A DNA stretch of 64,000 bases from Hyphomicrobiales bacterium (lineage in GTDB: Bacteria > Pseudomonadota > Alphaproteobacteria > Rhizobiales > Rhizobiaceae): positions 62,001 to 126,000 of the forward strand of contig UCMT01000055.1 of NCBI GenBank assembly GCA_900473795.1, given 5' to 3'. The position numbers and the translations under genes are program-made. Below, piece by piece: positions 10,128 through 18,695 of the stretch (the first letter of the stretch is position 1; the number at the start of each line of letters is the position of its first letter). The notes under the pieces were generated by a model that saw nothing but the letters and a program-made list of their open reading frames with translations, was not told the origin of the DNA and did no database searches.

Positions 10128-11207
10128 CTACTGCGCTTTCGCTTTGCTTTCCGCCGCGCGCTTCATCCGGTGCAGAAGTTCGAGGCCTTCCTCGAAGCTG
10201 ATCGTTTTTTCAGATTCGGGATCATAGTAGGTGGGGTAGAGGATATAGGCGGCCGCGAAGATCTCCTCGAAGGTTCGCCGGGCGGTACGGCGCGCGCATG
10301 GTTGCCGGTCGTCCGTTACGCCCCAGCCGGCATAGAAGGGCATGCCGATGCACGTTACCTTGATCCCCCTGATGACGGCTTCAAAGCCGGCGAGGGACGT
10401 TATCGTATAGACATGGTCGACGGTCTGGAAGGCATCGGCCAGCGTAATGTCCCGCTCGAGAATCTGGGCGATCGTTCTGACCTCAGCCGGCTTCGATCGG
10501 GCAGGTCTCGTGCCATGAAGGATTTCCGGGTGCGGTTTGTAGATGATTTGGGCACCGGGGTTTTCTTTCGCGGCGATTCGCACAAGATCGTTGTTGTCGA
10601 TCCGCGTTGCGCAGCCCTTGATGATCGACATGTCATCCTCGACCTGCCCGACGACGAGGACGCGCTTGCGGTCCTTGGGGCCGTAGATATCATTGATGTC
10701 GACATCGGCCGACGTGTTGTATTTGCTGAGACGGGTTTGAATGAGGCGTGCAATTCCCGCGCGGGCGCGCTCGAGCAAAACCGGGTCGCCGGCGAAATCG
10801 TAGTTTTGAAGCAATCCCTCAAGCCGCGATTGTGCCGAAGGATCATAATAGAGGACGGGAGAATCGAAACACAGGGAGAGAGGCGCGGCCTTGGTAGCCC
10901 CCAGGGCAACGGAGCGGATGAAACCGTCTTCGATCCTCACCAGTGGCACGCCGTGGCGTGTGCAGAAATCTTCCAGGAAGGCGGGATGCTTGTAGCCCCA
11001 GACGCATACTGCAGCGGATGGGGCTGCAAGGATTCGCGGCGCCCAAATGACCTGAAATTCCAGCCGGGAGAAAAGGACACGGTTTCGCTGAAAAACCTGG
11101 TGGCCTGGAAGCCAGTTGGCGAGGTGACCCTTCCAGGAACTCAGCCCGAAAACGAAGGCCGACGGCCTTGATTCTTTCCCCTGCGATTTCGACCACCAGA
11201 ATGTCAC
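10128..11207 (-). CDS. KpsC-type capsular polysaccharide glycosyltransferase (single domain)
   Basis: This 359-residue protein belongs to the Capsule_synth family. Characteristic segments are VRIEDGFIRSVALGA, IIYKPHPEI, a late YTITSLAGFEAVIRG and PFYAGWGVTDD; these are the conserved pieces of KpsC-like beta-Kdo transferases. Escherichia coli KpsC carries two such domains in about 675 residues, whereas here only one is present. The protein may act with a separate partner or on a distinct Kdo-containing surface polysaccharide (K antigen). There are no other capsule genes nearby, so it is an orphan. The first ATG (11207) gives a plausible N terminus but the start is not certain. Confidence 0.8.
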   Translation of the reverse strand: MTFWWSKSQGKESRPSAFVFGLSSWKGHLANWLPGHQVFQRNRVLFSRLEFQVIWAPRILAAPSAAVCVWGYKHPAFLEDFCTRHGVPLVRIEDGFIRSVALGATKAAPLSLCFDSPVLYYDPSAQSRLEGLLQNYDFAGDPVLLERARAGIARLIQTRLSKYNTSADVDINDIYGPKDRKRVLVVGQVEDDMSIIKGCATRIDNNDLVRIAAKENPGAQIIYKPHPEILHGTRPARSKPAEVRTIAQILERDITLADAFQTVDHVYTITSLAGFEAVIRGIKVTCIGMPFYAGWGVTDDRQPCARRTARRTFEEIFAAAYILYPTYYDPESEKTISFEEGLELLHRMKRAAESKAKAQ

Positions 11208-11408
11208 GATAAACCCATCTTCATCAATTTTGCCTTCGCAGCACCGCTTCTTCGAGAAAATGTCTACAACACGTCCCTGGGCGTCAAATTGGCTTGCCCA
11301 AACCCTTTAAGCAAGCGTCGCCTCGACCGAATGCGTTGATTGCGCAGACATCTTTCGTCCAACGAAAGCACGGGCGGCATATCGGGTACAAATCTGTGAA
11401 GGAGGGTA

Positions 11409-11484
11409 TGGTGGGCGATGAGAGACTCGAACTCCCGACATCCTCGGTGTAAACGAGGCGCTCTACCAACTGAGCTAATCGCCC
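11409..11484 (-). tRNA. tRNA-Val (TAC)
   Basis: The reverse strand gives GGGCGATTAGCTCAGTTGG with a complete cloverleaf. The anticodon stem CCTCG/CGAGG encloses the loop TTTACAC (anticodon TAC), and the T arm is GTTCGAGTC. The acceptor GGGCGAT pairs with ATCGCCC, followed by an encoded ACCA end. Confidence 0.96.
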
Positions 11485-11885
11485 TCGCGAAGCAGGATCA
11501 GTGTCCGCCGCGTCGGTGGCCGTGATCTATGCGTATCGGCGAAAAACCGCAAGAGCGTTTGCAAAGATTTTTTGATTTTTTTGCAGGCGACCGTGAATAA
11601 GTCCGGCAACAAGGCGATGAATGCGTTGTGGAAAACCGGCGGGACCGCGATGCGGCGAAAGGCGTGTGCCGGTCGGCGCCGGCGTGATGGAGAGGGTTAG
11701 CTCCCCGTCTCCGGTGCATTTACCATTGCGCTTCTTCGTCCCTGTGGAAACAATTCGCCGGCTGTCATCGTTTTGTCTCCAAACGTGCTTGACACTAAAA
11801 GACGAACCCCGTAGTTAGCCGCTCATCGAAGCGGCCAGTCCGGTTCGAGCGGATGCGAAAGCATCCGGATTGCTTGAAATGAAGT
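11485..11885. other. Intergenic region between tRNA-Val and tRNA-Asp
   Basis: This 400-base stretch has no credible gene. It contains an A/T-rich patch near 11565-11585 (GATTTTTTGATTTTTTTGC) on the upstream side of the tRNA-Val gene, and a promoter-like element before tRNA-Asp. Nothing else is recognised. Confidence 0.6.
11789..11817 (+). promoter_or_regulatory. Candidate promoter of the tRNA-Asp pair
   Basis: TTGACA (11789-11794, inside CTTGACA, a perfect rhizobial -35) is followed after 17 bases by TAGTTA (11812-11817). The element is about 70 bases upstream of the first tRNA-Asp. The -10 match is weak. Confidence 0.5.
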
Positions 11886-11962
11886 GCGGGTGTAGCTCAG
11901 TCGGTTAGAGTGCCGGCCTGTCACGCCGGAGGTCGCGGGTTCGAGCCCCGTCACTCGCGCCA
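11886..11962 (+). tRNA. tRNA-Asp (GTC), copy 1
   Basis: GCGGGTGTAGCTCAGTCGG begins a full cloverleaf. The anticodon loop CTGTCAC (anticodon GTC) lies between CCGGC/GCCGG, the T arm is GTTCGAGCC, and the acceptor end CACTCGC is followed by GCCA. It is identical to the copy at 12011-12087. Confidence 0.97.
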
Positions 11963-12010
11963 TTTCAAGGAAGCGCTTCTGCGCCAATCCGGGGTTTCCG
12001 TCCACAGTGC

Positions 12011-12087
12011 GCGGGTGTAGCTCAGTCGGTTAGAGTGCCGGCCTGTCACGCCGGAGGTCGCGGGTTCGAGCCCCGTCACTCGCGCCA
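12011..12087 (+). tRNA. tRNA-Asp (GTC), copy 2
   Basis: The 77 bases are identical to copy 1, with anticodon GTC and an encoded CCA. A 48-base spacer separates the copies. The gene is followed by TTTTTCTTTTTA, a likely termination tract. Confidence 0.97.
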
Positions 12088-12118
12088 TTTTTCTTTTTAA
12101 AATCAAAAGCTCACCTGA

Positions 12119-12454
12119 TTAAAAAGGGCTGTCGTGCGCGGCGGTTCGGCCGTTCCTTCCGATGCCCGTCGATCGTGACTTGACGCCGATGTGTGCTTCG
12201 GCGACCGCGGCGATCAAATCCCGTCGCGCCAATTCCCGCTCTGTTTTCTCCGGCAGGCCATGGCCGCGAGTTATGGCCCGGCCTCCGCTTTTGCGGCCAC
12301 CTGTTCGACCGGTTTGCGTGAGCCGCGCTACGATCACAACGCCGTCACACGATATCTCCACCCATGCGAATCCGGGATGGTGGCTATGCGGTGTTGCGAT
12401 ATCTTGCGGGCGGCAGGAGAGGGTAAATTCCCGATATTCAACGCGAGATTTCAA
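12119..12454 (-). CDS. Possible small hypothetical protein
   Basis: This open frame of 111 codons occupies the gap between the tRNA-Asp genes and nuoA. The N-terminal half (MKSRVEYREFTLSCRPQD, then HHPGFAWVEISCDGVVIVARL) has a folded, beta-rich look. The C-terminal half is Arg/Gly-rich and low in complexity. The family is not recognised and no convincing ribosome site is seen, so it may be spurious. The rest of the gap up to 12741 holds the nuo leader and promoter region, where no clear sigma-70 element stands out. Confidence 0.3.
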   Translation of the reverse strand: MKSRVEYREFTLSCRPQDIATPHSHHPGFAWVEISCDGVVIVARLTQTGRTGGRKSGGRAITRGHGLPEKTERELARRDLIAAVAEAHIGVKSRSTGIGRNGRTAAHDSPF

Positions 12455-12741
12455 TCGATTTTAGCGCGCGCGACCATATGTCCCTAAGGCTGCGTGGCGA
12501 GGCTGTTGCCGTGTGTGGTGCCAGCCCGCTCACGGGTTTCCCGGGATTTGCGCGTGACTTGCGCGGATGCTAGCTTTTGCCCGGTCTTCATTCCGTCCGT
12601 GGAAGGGGATGAAAACCGTTCTGAAGGCTTGCACAGCGGCGCTGGCTGCGCTAACGACGGTGGCGTTGCAACATATTTTTCGGCCTGTGAGCTTTGTTTT
12701 TTGCGCTTCTCCAGCGCGCCTCGCAGGCAGGGACGGATACA

Positions 12742-13107
12742 ATGACAGACCTTCTCGGCTCCTATATTCCGATCGCCATCTTCATCGGTATCTCGCTGGT
12801 TATCGGGCTGGCGCTGCTGATTGCGCCGTTCGCTGTCGCCTACAAGGCGCCCGACGATGAAAAGCTGTCGGCCTATGAATGCGGCTTCAACGCATTCGAT
12901 GACGCCCGCATGAAGTTCGACATCCGATTCTACCTCGTGTCGATTCTCTTCATCATCTTCGATCTCGAAGTGGCGTTCCTGTTTCCCTGGGCTGTTTCGT
13001 TCAAGGAGATGGGCTGGTTTGGTTTCTGGTCGATGATGGTCTTCCTCGGTGTGCTCACCATCGGCTTTATCTATGAATGGAAGAAGGGAGCGCTGGAATG
13101 GAACTGA
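12742..13107 (+). CDS. nuoA: NADH-quinone oxidoreductase subunit A
   Basis: This is a 121-residue membrane subunit of respiratory complex I. It has three transmembrane helices (about residues 8-33, 62-82 and 90-110). The conserved loop [24 protein letters not shown] carries the Cys that contacts NuoD near the quinone channel. The ATG at 12742 fits the family start. It opens a 17 kb operon running to nuoN and overlaps nuoB by 10 bases. Confidence 0.97.
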   Translation: MTDLLGSYIPIAIFIGISLVIGLALLIAPFAVAYKAPDDEKLSAYECGFNAFDDARMKFDIRFYLVSILFIIFDLEVAFLFPWAVSFKEMGWFGFWSMMVFLGVLTIGFIYEWKKGALEWN

Positions 13108-13676
13108 CCTCCAGCACCACGCTCGTTGCGCCAAGAGCGAAGGGGATCGTCGATCCCTCGACCGGCAAGCCGATCGGCAGCAATGACAAGTTCTTCGGCG
13201 AGATCAACAACGAGCTCGCCGACAAGGGTTTTCTGGTCACCTCGACGGACGAGCTGATCAATTGGGCCCGGACCGGCTCGCTGATGTGGATGACCTTCGG
13301 TCTGGCCTGTTGCGCCGTCGAAATGATGCAGATGTCGATGCCGCGTTACGATGCCGAGCGCTTCGGCTTTGCGCCGCGCGCCTCGCCGCGCCAGTCCGAC
13401 GTGATGATCGTCGCCGGCACGCTCACCAACAAGATGGCGCCGGCTCTGCGCAAGGTCTATGATCAGATGCCCGAGCCGCGCTACGTCATCTCGATGGGCT
13501 CCTGCGCCAATGGCGGCGGCTACTATCACTATTCCTATTCGGTGGTGCGCGGCTGTGACCGCGTCGTGCCGGTCGATATCTACGTGCCAGGCTGTCCTCC
13601 CACGGCAGAGGCGCTCCTCTACGGGGTGCTTCTGCTGCAGAAGAAGATCCGCCGCACAGGCACGATCGAACGGTAA
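13098..13676 (+). CDS. nuoB: NADH-quinone oxidoreductase subunit B
   Basis: This 192-residue peripheral-arm subunit holds the terminal [4Fe-4S] cluster N2, which passes electrons to quinone. The cluster ligands are visible: the tandem Cys71-Cys72 in [11 protein letters not shown], Cys136 in [10 protein letters not shown] and Cys166 in [11 protein letters not shown]. The start ATG at 13098 lies within the end of nuoA. An earlier in-frame ATG at 13077 is inside nuoA coding sequence and is less likely. Confidence 0.97.
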   Translation: MELTSSTTLVAPRAKGIVDPSTGKPIGSNDKFFGEINNELADKGFLVTSTDELINWARTGSLMWMTFGLACCAVEMMQMSMPRYDAERFGFAPRASPRQSDVMIVAGTLTNKMAPALRKVYDQMPEPRYVISMGSCANGGGYYHYSYSVVRGCDRVVPVDIYVPGCPPTAEALLYGVLLLQKKIRRTGTIER

Positions 13677-13693
13677 GGGCAGGGGATCTGATC

Positions 13694-14296
13694 ATGAGTG
13701 AAGCCCTGAACGGACTGGCGACCTACATCCGCGAAACCCGCGGCGTACTGGTTTCCGACGCGACCATCACCTTCGGCGAACTGACGCTGACGGCCGCTGC
13801 GGACAACCTGATTGCGCTTTTGACCTTCCTGCGTGACGACGCCCGCTGCGGTTTCGTCAATTTTACCGATATCTGCGGTGTGGACTGGCCGCAGCGCCCC
13901 GACCGTTTCGACGTCGTCTATCATCTCCTGTCGCCGAAGCAGAACCTGCGCATCCGCATCAAGGTCGCGACCGGCGAAGACCAGCCGGTGCCGTCGGCCT
14001 GCGCCGTCTATCCGGGCGCCGACTGGTTCGAGCGGGAAGCCTACGACATGTACGGCATCCTTTTCACCGGCCACCCGGACCTGCGCCGCATCCTGACCGA
14101 CTACGGTTTCGAGGGTTATCCTCTGCGCAAGGACTTTCCGACGACGGGTTTCGTTGAAGTGCGCTATGACGACGAAGCCAAGCGGGTTGTCTATGAGCCG
14201 GTCGAATTGAAGCAGGAATTCCGCAACTTTGACTTCATGTCGCCTTGGGAAGGGACGGACTACGTTCTGCCCGGTGACGAAAAAGCAAAGCAGTGA
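13694..14296 (+). CDS. nuoC: NADH-quinone oxidoreductase subunit C
   Basis: This 200-residue hydrophilic subunit of complex I corresponds to the 30-kDa subunit. The family signature is [14 protein letters not shown] and reads here [39 protein letters not shown] (about residues 111-149). It contacts NuoD in the connecting module. It is a separate gene, not fused to nuoD as in enterobacteria. Its stop codon directly abuts the left arm of the inverted repeat that brackets the four-helix gene. Confidence 0.97.
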   Translation: MSEALNGLATYIRETRGVLVSDATITFGELTLTAAADNLIALLTFLRDDARCGFVNFTDICGVDWPQRPDRFDVVYHLLSPKQNLRIRIKVATGEDQPVPSACAVYPGADWFEREAYDMYGILFTGHPDLRRILTDYGFEGYPLRKDFPTTGFVEVRYDDEAKRVVYEPVELKQEFRNFDFMSPWEGTDYVLPGDEKAKQ

Positions 14297-14299
14297 GGA

Positions 14300-14323
14300 A
14301 TTGCCGAATAGCCAATAGGCAGT
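14300..14323 (+). repeat. Left arm of inverted repeat
   Basis: Contains the 14-base core AGCCAATAGGCAGT at 14310-14323, which is exactly complementary to 14741-14754. It begins 4 bases after the nuoC stop codon. Confidence 0.8.
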
Positions 14324-14386
14324 AGAAAAAGGAATGGGCAAACGACGATAAACTCCTACAAAGATCTGAGAGTCTGGCAGCGCGCC

Positions 14387-14710
14387 ATGGATATCGCAGT
14401 TCTTTGCTATGAGGTTACGAAGAGTTTCCCCAAGGAAGAAGTATACGGACTCACTTCGCAAATTCGGCGGGCGGCATCATCGGTGCCGGCGAATATTGCG
14501 GAAGGGCATGGGCGAGATGGAACAGGATTTTATATTCAACATCTCAAAATTGCACAGGGTTCGTTGAAGGAATTGGAAACGCATTTGATGCTTTCGGCGC
14601 GAGTGAATTTACTTGAAGCAACGCAAGCAGACGATGTTTTGATACAGAGTGACGAACTAGGAAAAATGCTTCGGGCACTTATTCGAAGTTTGCAGGACGG
14701 AAGTAAATGA
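14387..14710 (+). CDS. Four-helix-bundle (23S rRNA intervening-sequence type) protein, start uncertain
   Basis: The protein belongs to the 'four helix bundle protein' family first found in intervening sequences of 23S rRNA. Recognisable parts are YKDLRVWQRAMDIAVLCYEV, LTSQIRRAASSVPANIAEG, FIQHLKIAQGSLKELETHL-like text (FYIQHLKIAQGSLKELETH) and a C-terminal helix. The family N terminus INSYKDLRVWQ is encoded from 14351, but no ATG, GTG or TTG is in frame before 14387. The nearby ATG at 14334 is out of frame (MGKRR then stop). The true start is therefore either a rare ATA (14348), the internal ATG 14387 giving 107 residues, or was lost by a frameshift. Codon use is richer in A/T than that of the nuo genes. 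The biochemical function of the family is not established. Confidence 0.75.
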   Translation: MDIAVLCYEVTKSFPKEEVYGLTSQIRRAASSVPANIAEGHGRDGTGFYIQHLKIAQGSLKELETHLMLSARVNLLEATQADDVLIQSDELGKMLRALIRSLQDGSK

Positions 14711-14740
14711 CACCAGAAAATTCCTTTCTTCCGACTGTCG

Positions 14741-14765
14741 ACTGCCTATTGGCTAATTCCGGCAA
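14741..14765 (+). repeat. Right arm of inverted repeat
   Basis: ACTGCCTATTGGCT (14741-14754) is the reverse complement of the left core, followed by AATTCCGGCAA matching the outer part of the left arm with two extra bases. It is preceded by TTCCGACTGTCG, a partial internal repetition of the same GACTG unit. Confidence 0.8.
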
Positions 14766-14783
14766 GCGCGGAGCGCGTAGCAA

Positions 14784-15974
14784 ATGAACGAACATAACGT
14801 CCGTAATTTTAATATCAATTTCGGACCGCAGCATCCGGCGGCGCACGGCGTGTTGCGTCTCGTACTGGAACTCGATGGCGAAATCGTCGAGCGTGTCGAT
14901 CCGCATATCGGCCTGCTGCACCGCGGCACCGAAAAGCTGATCGAAACCAAGACCTACCTGCAGGCATTGCCCTATTTCGATCGGCTCGACTATGTCGCGC
15001 CGATGAACCAGGAACATGCGTATGCATTGGCGGTCGAGAAGCTGACGGGAACGGAAGTGCCGATCCGCGGCCAGCTGATCCGCGTTCTCTACTCGGAAAT
15101 CGGCCGCATCCTGTCGCACCTCTTGAACGTCACGACGCAGGCCATGGACGTCGGCGCGCTGACGCCGCCGCTCTGGGGCTTCGAAGAGCGCGAAAAGCTG
15201 ATGGTCTTTTATGAGCGGGCCTGCGGCGCGCGCATGCACTCGGCCTATTTCCGTCCGGGCGGCGTTCACCAGGATCTGCCGCACGAGCTGGTGGAAGACA
15301 TCGGCAAGTGGATCGATCCGTTCCTGAAGACCGTCGATGATATCGACGAGCTCCTGACGGGCAACCGCATCTTCAAGCAGCGCAACGTCGATATCGGCGT
15401 CGTCAGCCTCGACGACGCATGGGCCTGGGGCTTCTCCGGCGTCATGGTGCGCGGTTCGGGTGCAGCCTGGGATCTGCGCAAGGCGCAGCCCTACGAATGC
15501 TATGCCGACATGGATTTCGACATCCCGATCGGCAAGAACGGCGACTGCTACGACCGGTATCTGATCCGCATGATCGAGATGCGCGAAGCGGCCAAGATCA
15601 TGCGCCAGTGCGTCAATCGCCTGCTCGGCGATGCCAAGATCGGCCCGGTTTCCTCGCTCGACGGCAAGATCGTGCCGCCGAAGCGTGGCGAGATGAAGCG
15701 CTCGATGGAAGCGCTGATTCATCATTTCAAGCTCTATACCGAAGGCTATCACGTGCCCGAGGGCGAGGTTTACGCGGCCGTCGAAGCGCCGAAGGGCGAA
15801 TTCGGCGTCTATCTCGTCTCCGACGGCACCAACAAGCCCTATCGTTGCAAGATTCGCGCCCCGGGTTACGCGCATCTGCAGGCGATGGATTACATCTGTC
15901 GTGGCCACCAGTTGGCCGACGTATCGGCCATTCTGGGCTCGCTCGACATCGTATTCGGCGAGGTAGACCGTTGA
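14784..15974 (+). CDS. nuoD: NADH-quinone oxidoreductase subunit D
   Basis: This 396-residue, 49-kDa-type subunit forms the quinone pocket with NuoB and is related to the large subunit of NiFe hydrogenases. It starts [26 protein letters not shown], with the quinone-site loop containing the conserved GPQHPAAHG. Further markers are [35 protein letters not shown] and the C-terminal FGEVDR. The length is normal for a free NuoD. It is separated from nuoC by the four-helix insertion. Its stop overlaps the next start as TGATG. Confidence 0.97.
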   Translation: MNEHNVRNFNINFGPQHPAAHGVLRLVLELDGEIVERVDPHIGLLHRGTEKLIETKTYLQALPYFDRLDYVAPMNQEHAYALAVEKLTGTEVPIRGQLIRVLYSEIGRILSHLLNVTTQAMDVGALTPPLWGFEEREKLMVFYERACGARMHSAYFRPGGVHQDLPHELVEDIGKWIDPFLKTVDDIDELLTGNRIFKQRNVDIGVVSLDDAWAWGFSGVMVRGSGAAWDLRKAQPYECYADMDFDIPIGKNGDCYDRYLIRMIEMREAAKIMRQCVNRLLGDAKIGPVSSLDGKIVPPKRGEMKRSMEALIHHFKLYTEGYHVPEGEVYAAVEAPKGEFGVYLVSDGTNKPYRCKIRAPGYAHLQAMDYICRGHQLADVSAILGSLDIVFGEVDR

Positions 15975-16237
15975 TGCGTCTGAGCACCCTGATGCTTTGC
16001 GGATCGATGCTTGCGGCAGCGCCGGCGTTTGCGCAGGAAACTGCGGCCGACGCCGGCGATCCGGCCATGGGCAGTTCGTCGGGCAGCGGCATGGGCAAGC
16101 TCCTGAGCCAGGGCTATGAAATCAGGGCCGCCGTGCCGAACGGCACGCGCTACATAGTATTTTTGCAGAAAGACCAGTCAGCCTATGCCTGCGAGTTCGT
16201 CTCCCTGACGAAATCGCGGTGCGGTTCGATTAACTGA
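15974..16237 (+). CDS. Small exported hypothetical protein inside nuo operon
   Basis: This 87-residue protein has a signal peptide ([21 protein letters not shown]). The mature chain is small, with a Ser/Gly-rich stretch (MGSSSGSGMGKLLSQGYEI) and then a beta-rich end containing two Cys (CEFVSLTKSRCGSIN) that could form a disulfide in the periplasm. It is coupled to nuoD by a one-base overlap and lies 15 bases before nuoE. A similar small ORF is found at this position in other rhizobia, as far as I recall. Complex I has no known periplasmic subunit of this kind, so the role is unknown. Confidence 0.75.
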   Translation: MRLSTLMLCGSMLAAAPAFAQETAADAGDPAMGSSSGSGMGKLLSQGYEIRAAVPNGTRYIVFLQKDQSAYACEFVSLTKSRCGSIN

Positions 16238-16252
16238 TAAGGTGCGGGAAGA

Positions 16253-17374
16253 ATGTCCGTTCGTCGACTAGCCGAGGAAAATGTCCAGCCAGCGAGCTTT
16301 GCCTTCAGCAAGGACAATACGGCATGGGCCAAGGCAACGATCAAGAAATACCCGAAGGGCCGCGAGCAATCCGCGGTCATCCCGCTGTTGATGCGGGCGC
16401 AGGAGCAGGATGGCTGGGTTACCCGGGCGGCAATCGAAAGCGTCGCCGACATGCTCGGCATGCCTTATATCCGCGTGCTCGAAGTCGCGACCTTCTACAC
16501 CCAGTTCCAGCTGAAGCCGGTCGGTACGCGCGCCCATGTCCAGGTCTGCGGCACGACGCCCTGCATGCTGCGCGGCTCCGAGGATCTGATCAATCTCTGC
16601 AAGAAGCGCATCCATCCCGAGCCGCTGACGCCGAATGAGGCGGGCACGCTGTCCTGGGAAGAGGTGGAGTGTCAGGGCACCTGCGTCAACGCGCCGATGG
16701 TGATGATCTTCAAGGACACCTATGAAGACCTGACGGTTCCGCAGCTGGAATATATCATCGACCGTTTCGACGCAGGCAAGGGCTCCGACGTCAAGCCGGG
16801 CCCGCAGATCGACCGTATCTACTCCGCGCCGGTAGGTGGCCCGACAACGCTGCTCGCACCTGAAAAGAAACCTGCTGCACCGCGTGCCAAAAAGGTAAGC
16901 GGGGAGGCGGCCGTAAGCGTGCCTCCTTCCTATGCGGCGCGTGCGAAGACCGATGCGCCGGAAACCGATCCGACGCTGAAGACGCCTGCAACGGCAAAGG
17001 CGGAGTCCGCGGCGAACGACAAGATTGCCGGTGACACCAAGGCTGAAGGCGGCGTCGCCGCCAAGCCGACGGCCGCCGCAAAGCCGTCGCTCCAGGACAA
17101 GAACCGCCCCGCCGGCATCGAGAGGCCGGCGACCCCGGATGACCTGAAGCTGATTTCCGGCGTCGGTCCGAAGATCGAAGGCACCCTGCAGGATCTCGGC
17201 ATTTTCACGTACGCGCAGGTCGCCGGCTGGAAGAAGGCCGAGCGCGAATGGGTGGACGGCTATCTGAATTTCAAGGGCCGCATCGAACGCGACGACTGGG
17301 TCAAGCAGGCCAAGGCGCTGGCCAAGGGCGGCGAAGCCGAATACATCAAAGTTTTCGGCAAGAAGCCGCGATAA
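16253..17374 (+). CDS. nuoE: NADH-quinone oxidoreductase subunit E with C-terminal helix-hairpin-helix extension
   Basis: Residues 1-200 form the thioredoxin-like 24-kDa subunit that carries [2Fe-2S] cluster N1a. Its ligands are Cys99 and Cys104 (VCGTTPCML) and Cys140 and Cys144 (ECQGTCVNAP). Typical NuoE proteins end near residue 170-200. Here a disordered Ala/Pro/Lys-rich linker (about 205-295) leads to a second domain (about 298-365) beginning DDLKLISGVGPKIEGTLQDL. This is a helix-hairpin-helix fold of the type annotated as 'predicted 5' DNA nuclease, flap endonuclease-1-like'. The same domain ends the protein at 18696-19370. The extension is shared by rhizobial NuoE proteins; its function in complex I is unknown. 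Confidence 0.95.
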   Translation: MSVRRLAEENVQPASFAFSKDNTAWAKATIKKYPKGREQSAVIPLLMRAQEQDGWVTRAAIESVADMLGMPYIRVLEVATFYTQFQLKPVGTRAHVQVCGTTPCMLRGSEDLINLCKKRIHPEPLTPNEAGTLSWEEVECQGTCVNAPMVMIFKDTYEDLTVPQLEYIIDRFDAGKGSDVKPGPQIDRIYSAPVGGPTTLLAPEKKPAAPRAKKVSGEAAVSVPPSYAARAKTDAPETDPTLKTPATAKAESAANDKIAGDTKAEGGVAAKPTAAAKPSLQDKNRPAGIERPATPDDLKLISGVGPKIEGTLQDLGIFTYAQVAGWKKAEREWVDGYLNFKGRIERDDWVKQAKALAKGGEAEYIKVFGKKPR

Positions 17375-17385
17375 ACAGGTGAACC

Positions 17386-18690
17386 ATGCTCGACGATAAA
17401 GATCGCATTTTTACCAATATCTACGGCATCCACGACAAGTCGCTGAAGGGCGCCATGAGCCGTGGCCATTGGGATGGCACCAAGCAGATCCTTGAAAAGG
17501 GCCGTGACTGGATCATCAACGAGATGAAGGCGTCGGGTCTTCGCGGCCGTGGCGGCGCAGGCTTCCCGACGGGTCTCAAATGGTCCTTCATGCCGAAGGA
17601 AAGCGACGGCCGGCCGCATTATCTGGTCGTCAACGCCGACGAGTCGGAGCCCGGCACCTGCAAGGACCGCGACATCATGCGTCACGATCCGCACACGCTG
17701 ATCGAAGGCTGCCTGATCGCGAGCTTCGCCATGGGCGCGCATGCCGCCTATATCTATGTTCGCGGCGAATATATCCGCGAGCGCGAGGCGCTGCAGGCGG
17801 CGATCGACGAGTGCTATGACGCCGGCCTTCTCGGCATCAACAACAAGCACGGCTGGGATATGGACATCTACGTCCATCACGGCGCCGGCGCCTATATCTG
17901 CGGCGAGGAAACGGCGCTGCTGGAAAGCCTCGAGGGCAAGAAGGGCCAACCGCGCCTGAAGCCGCCATTCCCGGCCAACATGGGCCTCTATGGCTGCCCG
18001 ACGACGGTCAACAACGTCGAATCCATCGCCGTTGCGCCGACGATCCTGCGCCGCGGCGCCGGCTGGTTCTCGGCGATCGGCCGTCCGAACAATGTCGGCA
18101 CGAAGCTGTTCATGGTTTCTGGCCACGTCAACAGGCCGTGCACCTTCGAAGATGCGATGGGTGTGCCGTTCCGCGAGATGATCGAGCGCCATTGCGGCGG
18201 CATCCGCGGCGGCTGGGACAATCTTCTGGCAGTCATTCCGGGCGGCTCGTCCTGTCCAGTGGTGAAGGCCGAAGACATCATCGATGCGCCGATGGATTTC
18301 GACGGCATGCGCGACGTCAAGTCGTCCTTCGGCACAGCCGCCGTCATCGTCATGGACCGCTCAACCGACATCATCAAGGCGATCTGGCGGCTGGCTGCCT
18401 TCTACAAGCACGAGAGCTGCGGCCAGTGCACGCCGTGCCGCGAAGGCACCGGCTGGATGATGCGCGTCATGGAGCGCATGGTTCAGGGCCGCGCCCAGAA
18501 GCGGGAGATCGACATGCTGTTCGACGTGACGAAGCAGGTCGAAGGTCACACGATCTGTGCGCTCGGCGACGCGGCCGCATGGCCGATCCAGGGTCTGATC
18601 CGCAATTTCCGTCCGGAGATGGAAAAGCGGATCGACGAATACACCCGTAATTCGACATCGCATGGGGCGGTGCTGCAAGCGGCGGAGTAA
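17386..18690 (+). CDS. nuoF: NADH-quinone oxidoreductase subunit F
   Basis: This 434-residue, 51-kDa flavoprotein binds NADH and FMN and holds cluster N3. The glycine-rich nucleotide site is [18 protein letters not shown] (about residues 50-67), with the FMN-site segment [16 protein letters not shown] after it. The [4Fe-4S] ligands are in [14 protein letters not shown] plus the later Cys of [13 protein letters not shown]. The length is normal. It lies 11 bases after nuoE and 5 bases before the next ORF. Confidence 0.97.
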   Translation: MLDDKDRIFTNIYGIHDKSLKGAMSRGHWDGTKQILEKGRDWIINEMKASGLRGRGGAGFPTGLKWSFMPKESDGRPHYLVVNADESEPGTCKDRDIMRHDPHTLIEGCLIASFAMGAHAAYIYVRGEYIREREALQAAIDECYDAGLLGINNKHGWDMDIYVHHGAGAYICGEETALLESLEGKKGQPRLKPPFPANMGLYGCPTTVNNVESIAVAPTILRRGAGWFSAIGRPNNVGTKLFMVSGHVNRPCTFEDAMGVPFREMIERHCGGIRGGWDNLLAVIPGGSSCPVVKAEDIIDAPMDFDGMRDVKSSFGTAAVIVMDRSTDIIKAIWRLAAFYKHESCGQCTPCREGTGWMMRVMERMVQGRAQKREIDMLFDVTKQVEGHTICALGDAAAWPIQGLIRNFRPEMEKRIDEYTRNSTSHGAVLQAAE

Positions 18691-18695
18691 GCGAT

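Larger units (their letters stand above)
14297..14765. mobile_element. Inverted-repeat-bounded insertion carrying a four-helix-bundle gene
   Basis: The left arm (14300-14323, TTGCCGAATAGCCAATAGGC followed by AGT) and the right arm (14741-14765, ACTGCCTATTGGCTAATTCC followed by GGCAA) are imperfect inverted repeats. They share a perfect 14-base core, AGCCAATAGGCAGT, and a GGAAT/ATTCC extension inside. They enclose one gene and almost nothing else, and they split nuoC from nuoD. The enclosed DNA is visibly poorer in GC than the nuo genes. No transposase and no target duplication were recognised, so the mechanism of insertion is unknown. Confidence 0.65.

Noticed and set aside
11886-12087. tRNA-Asp as an attachment site of an integrated element
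   Set aside because: No integrase gene and no partial tRNA repeat is found further on; the second copy is a complete, functional tRNA.
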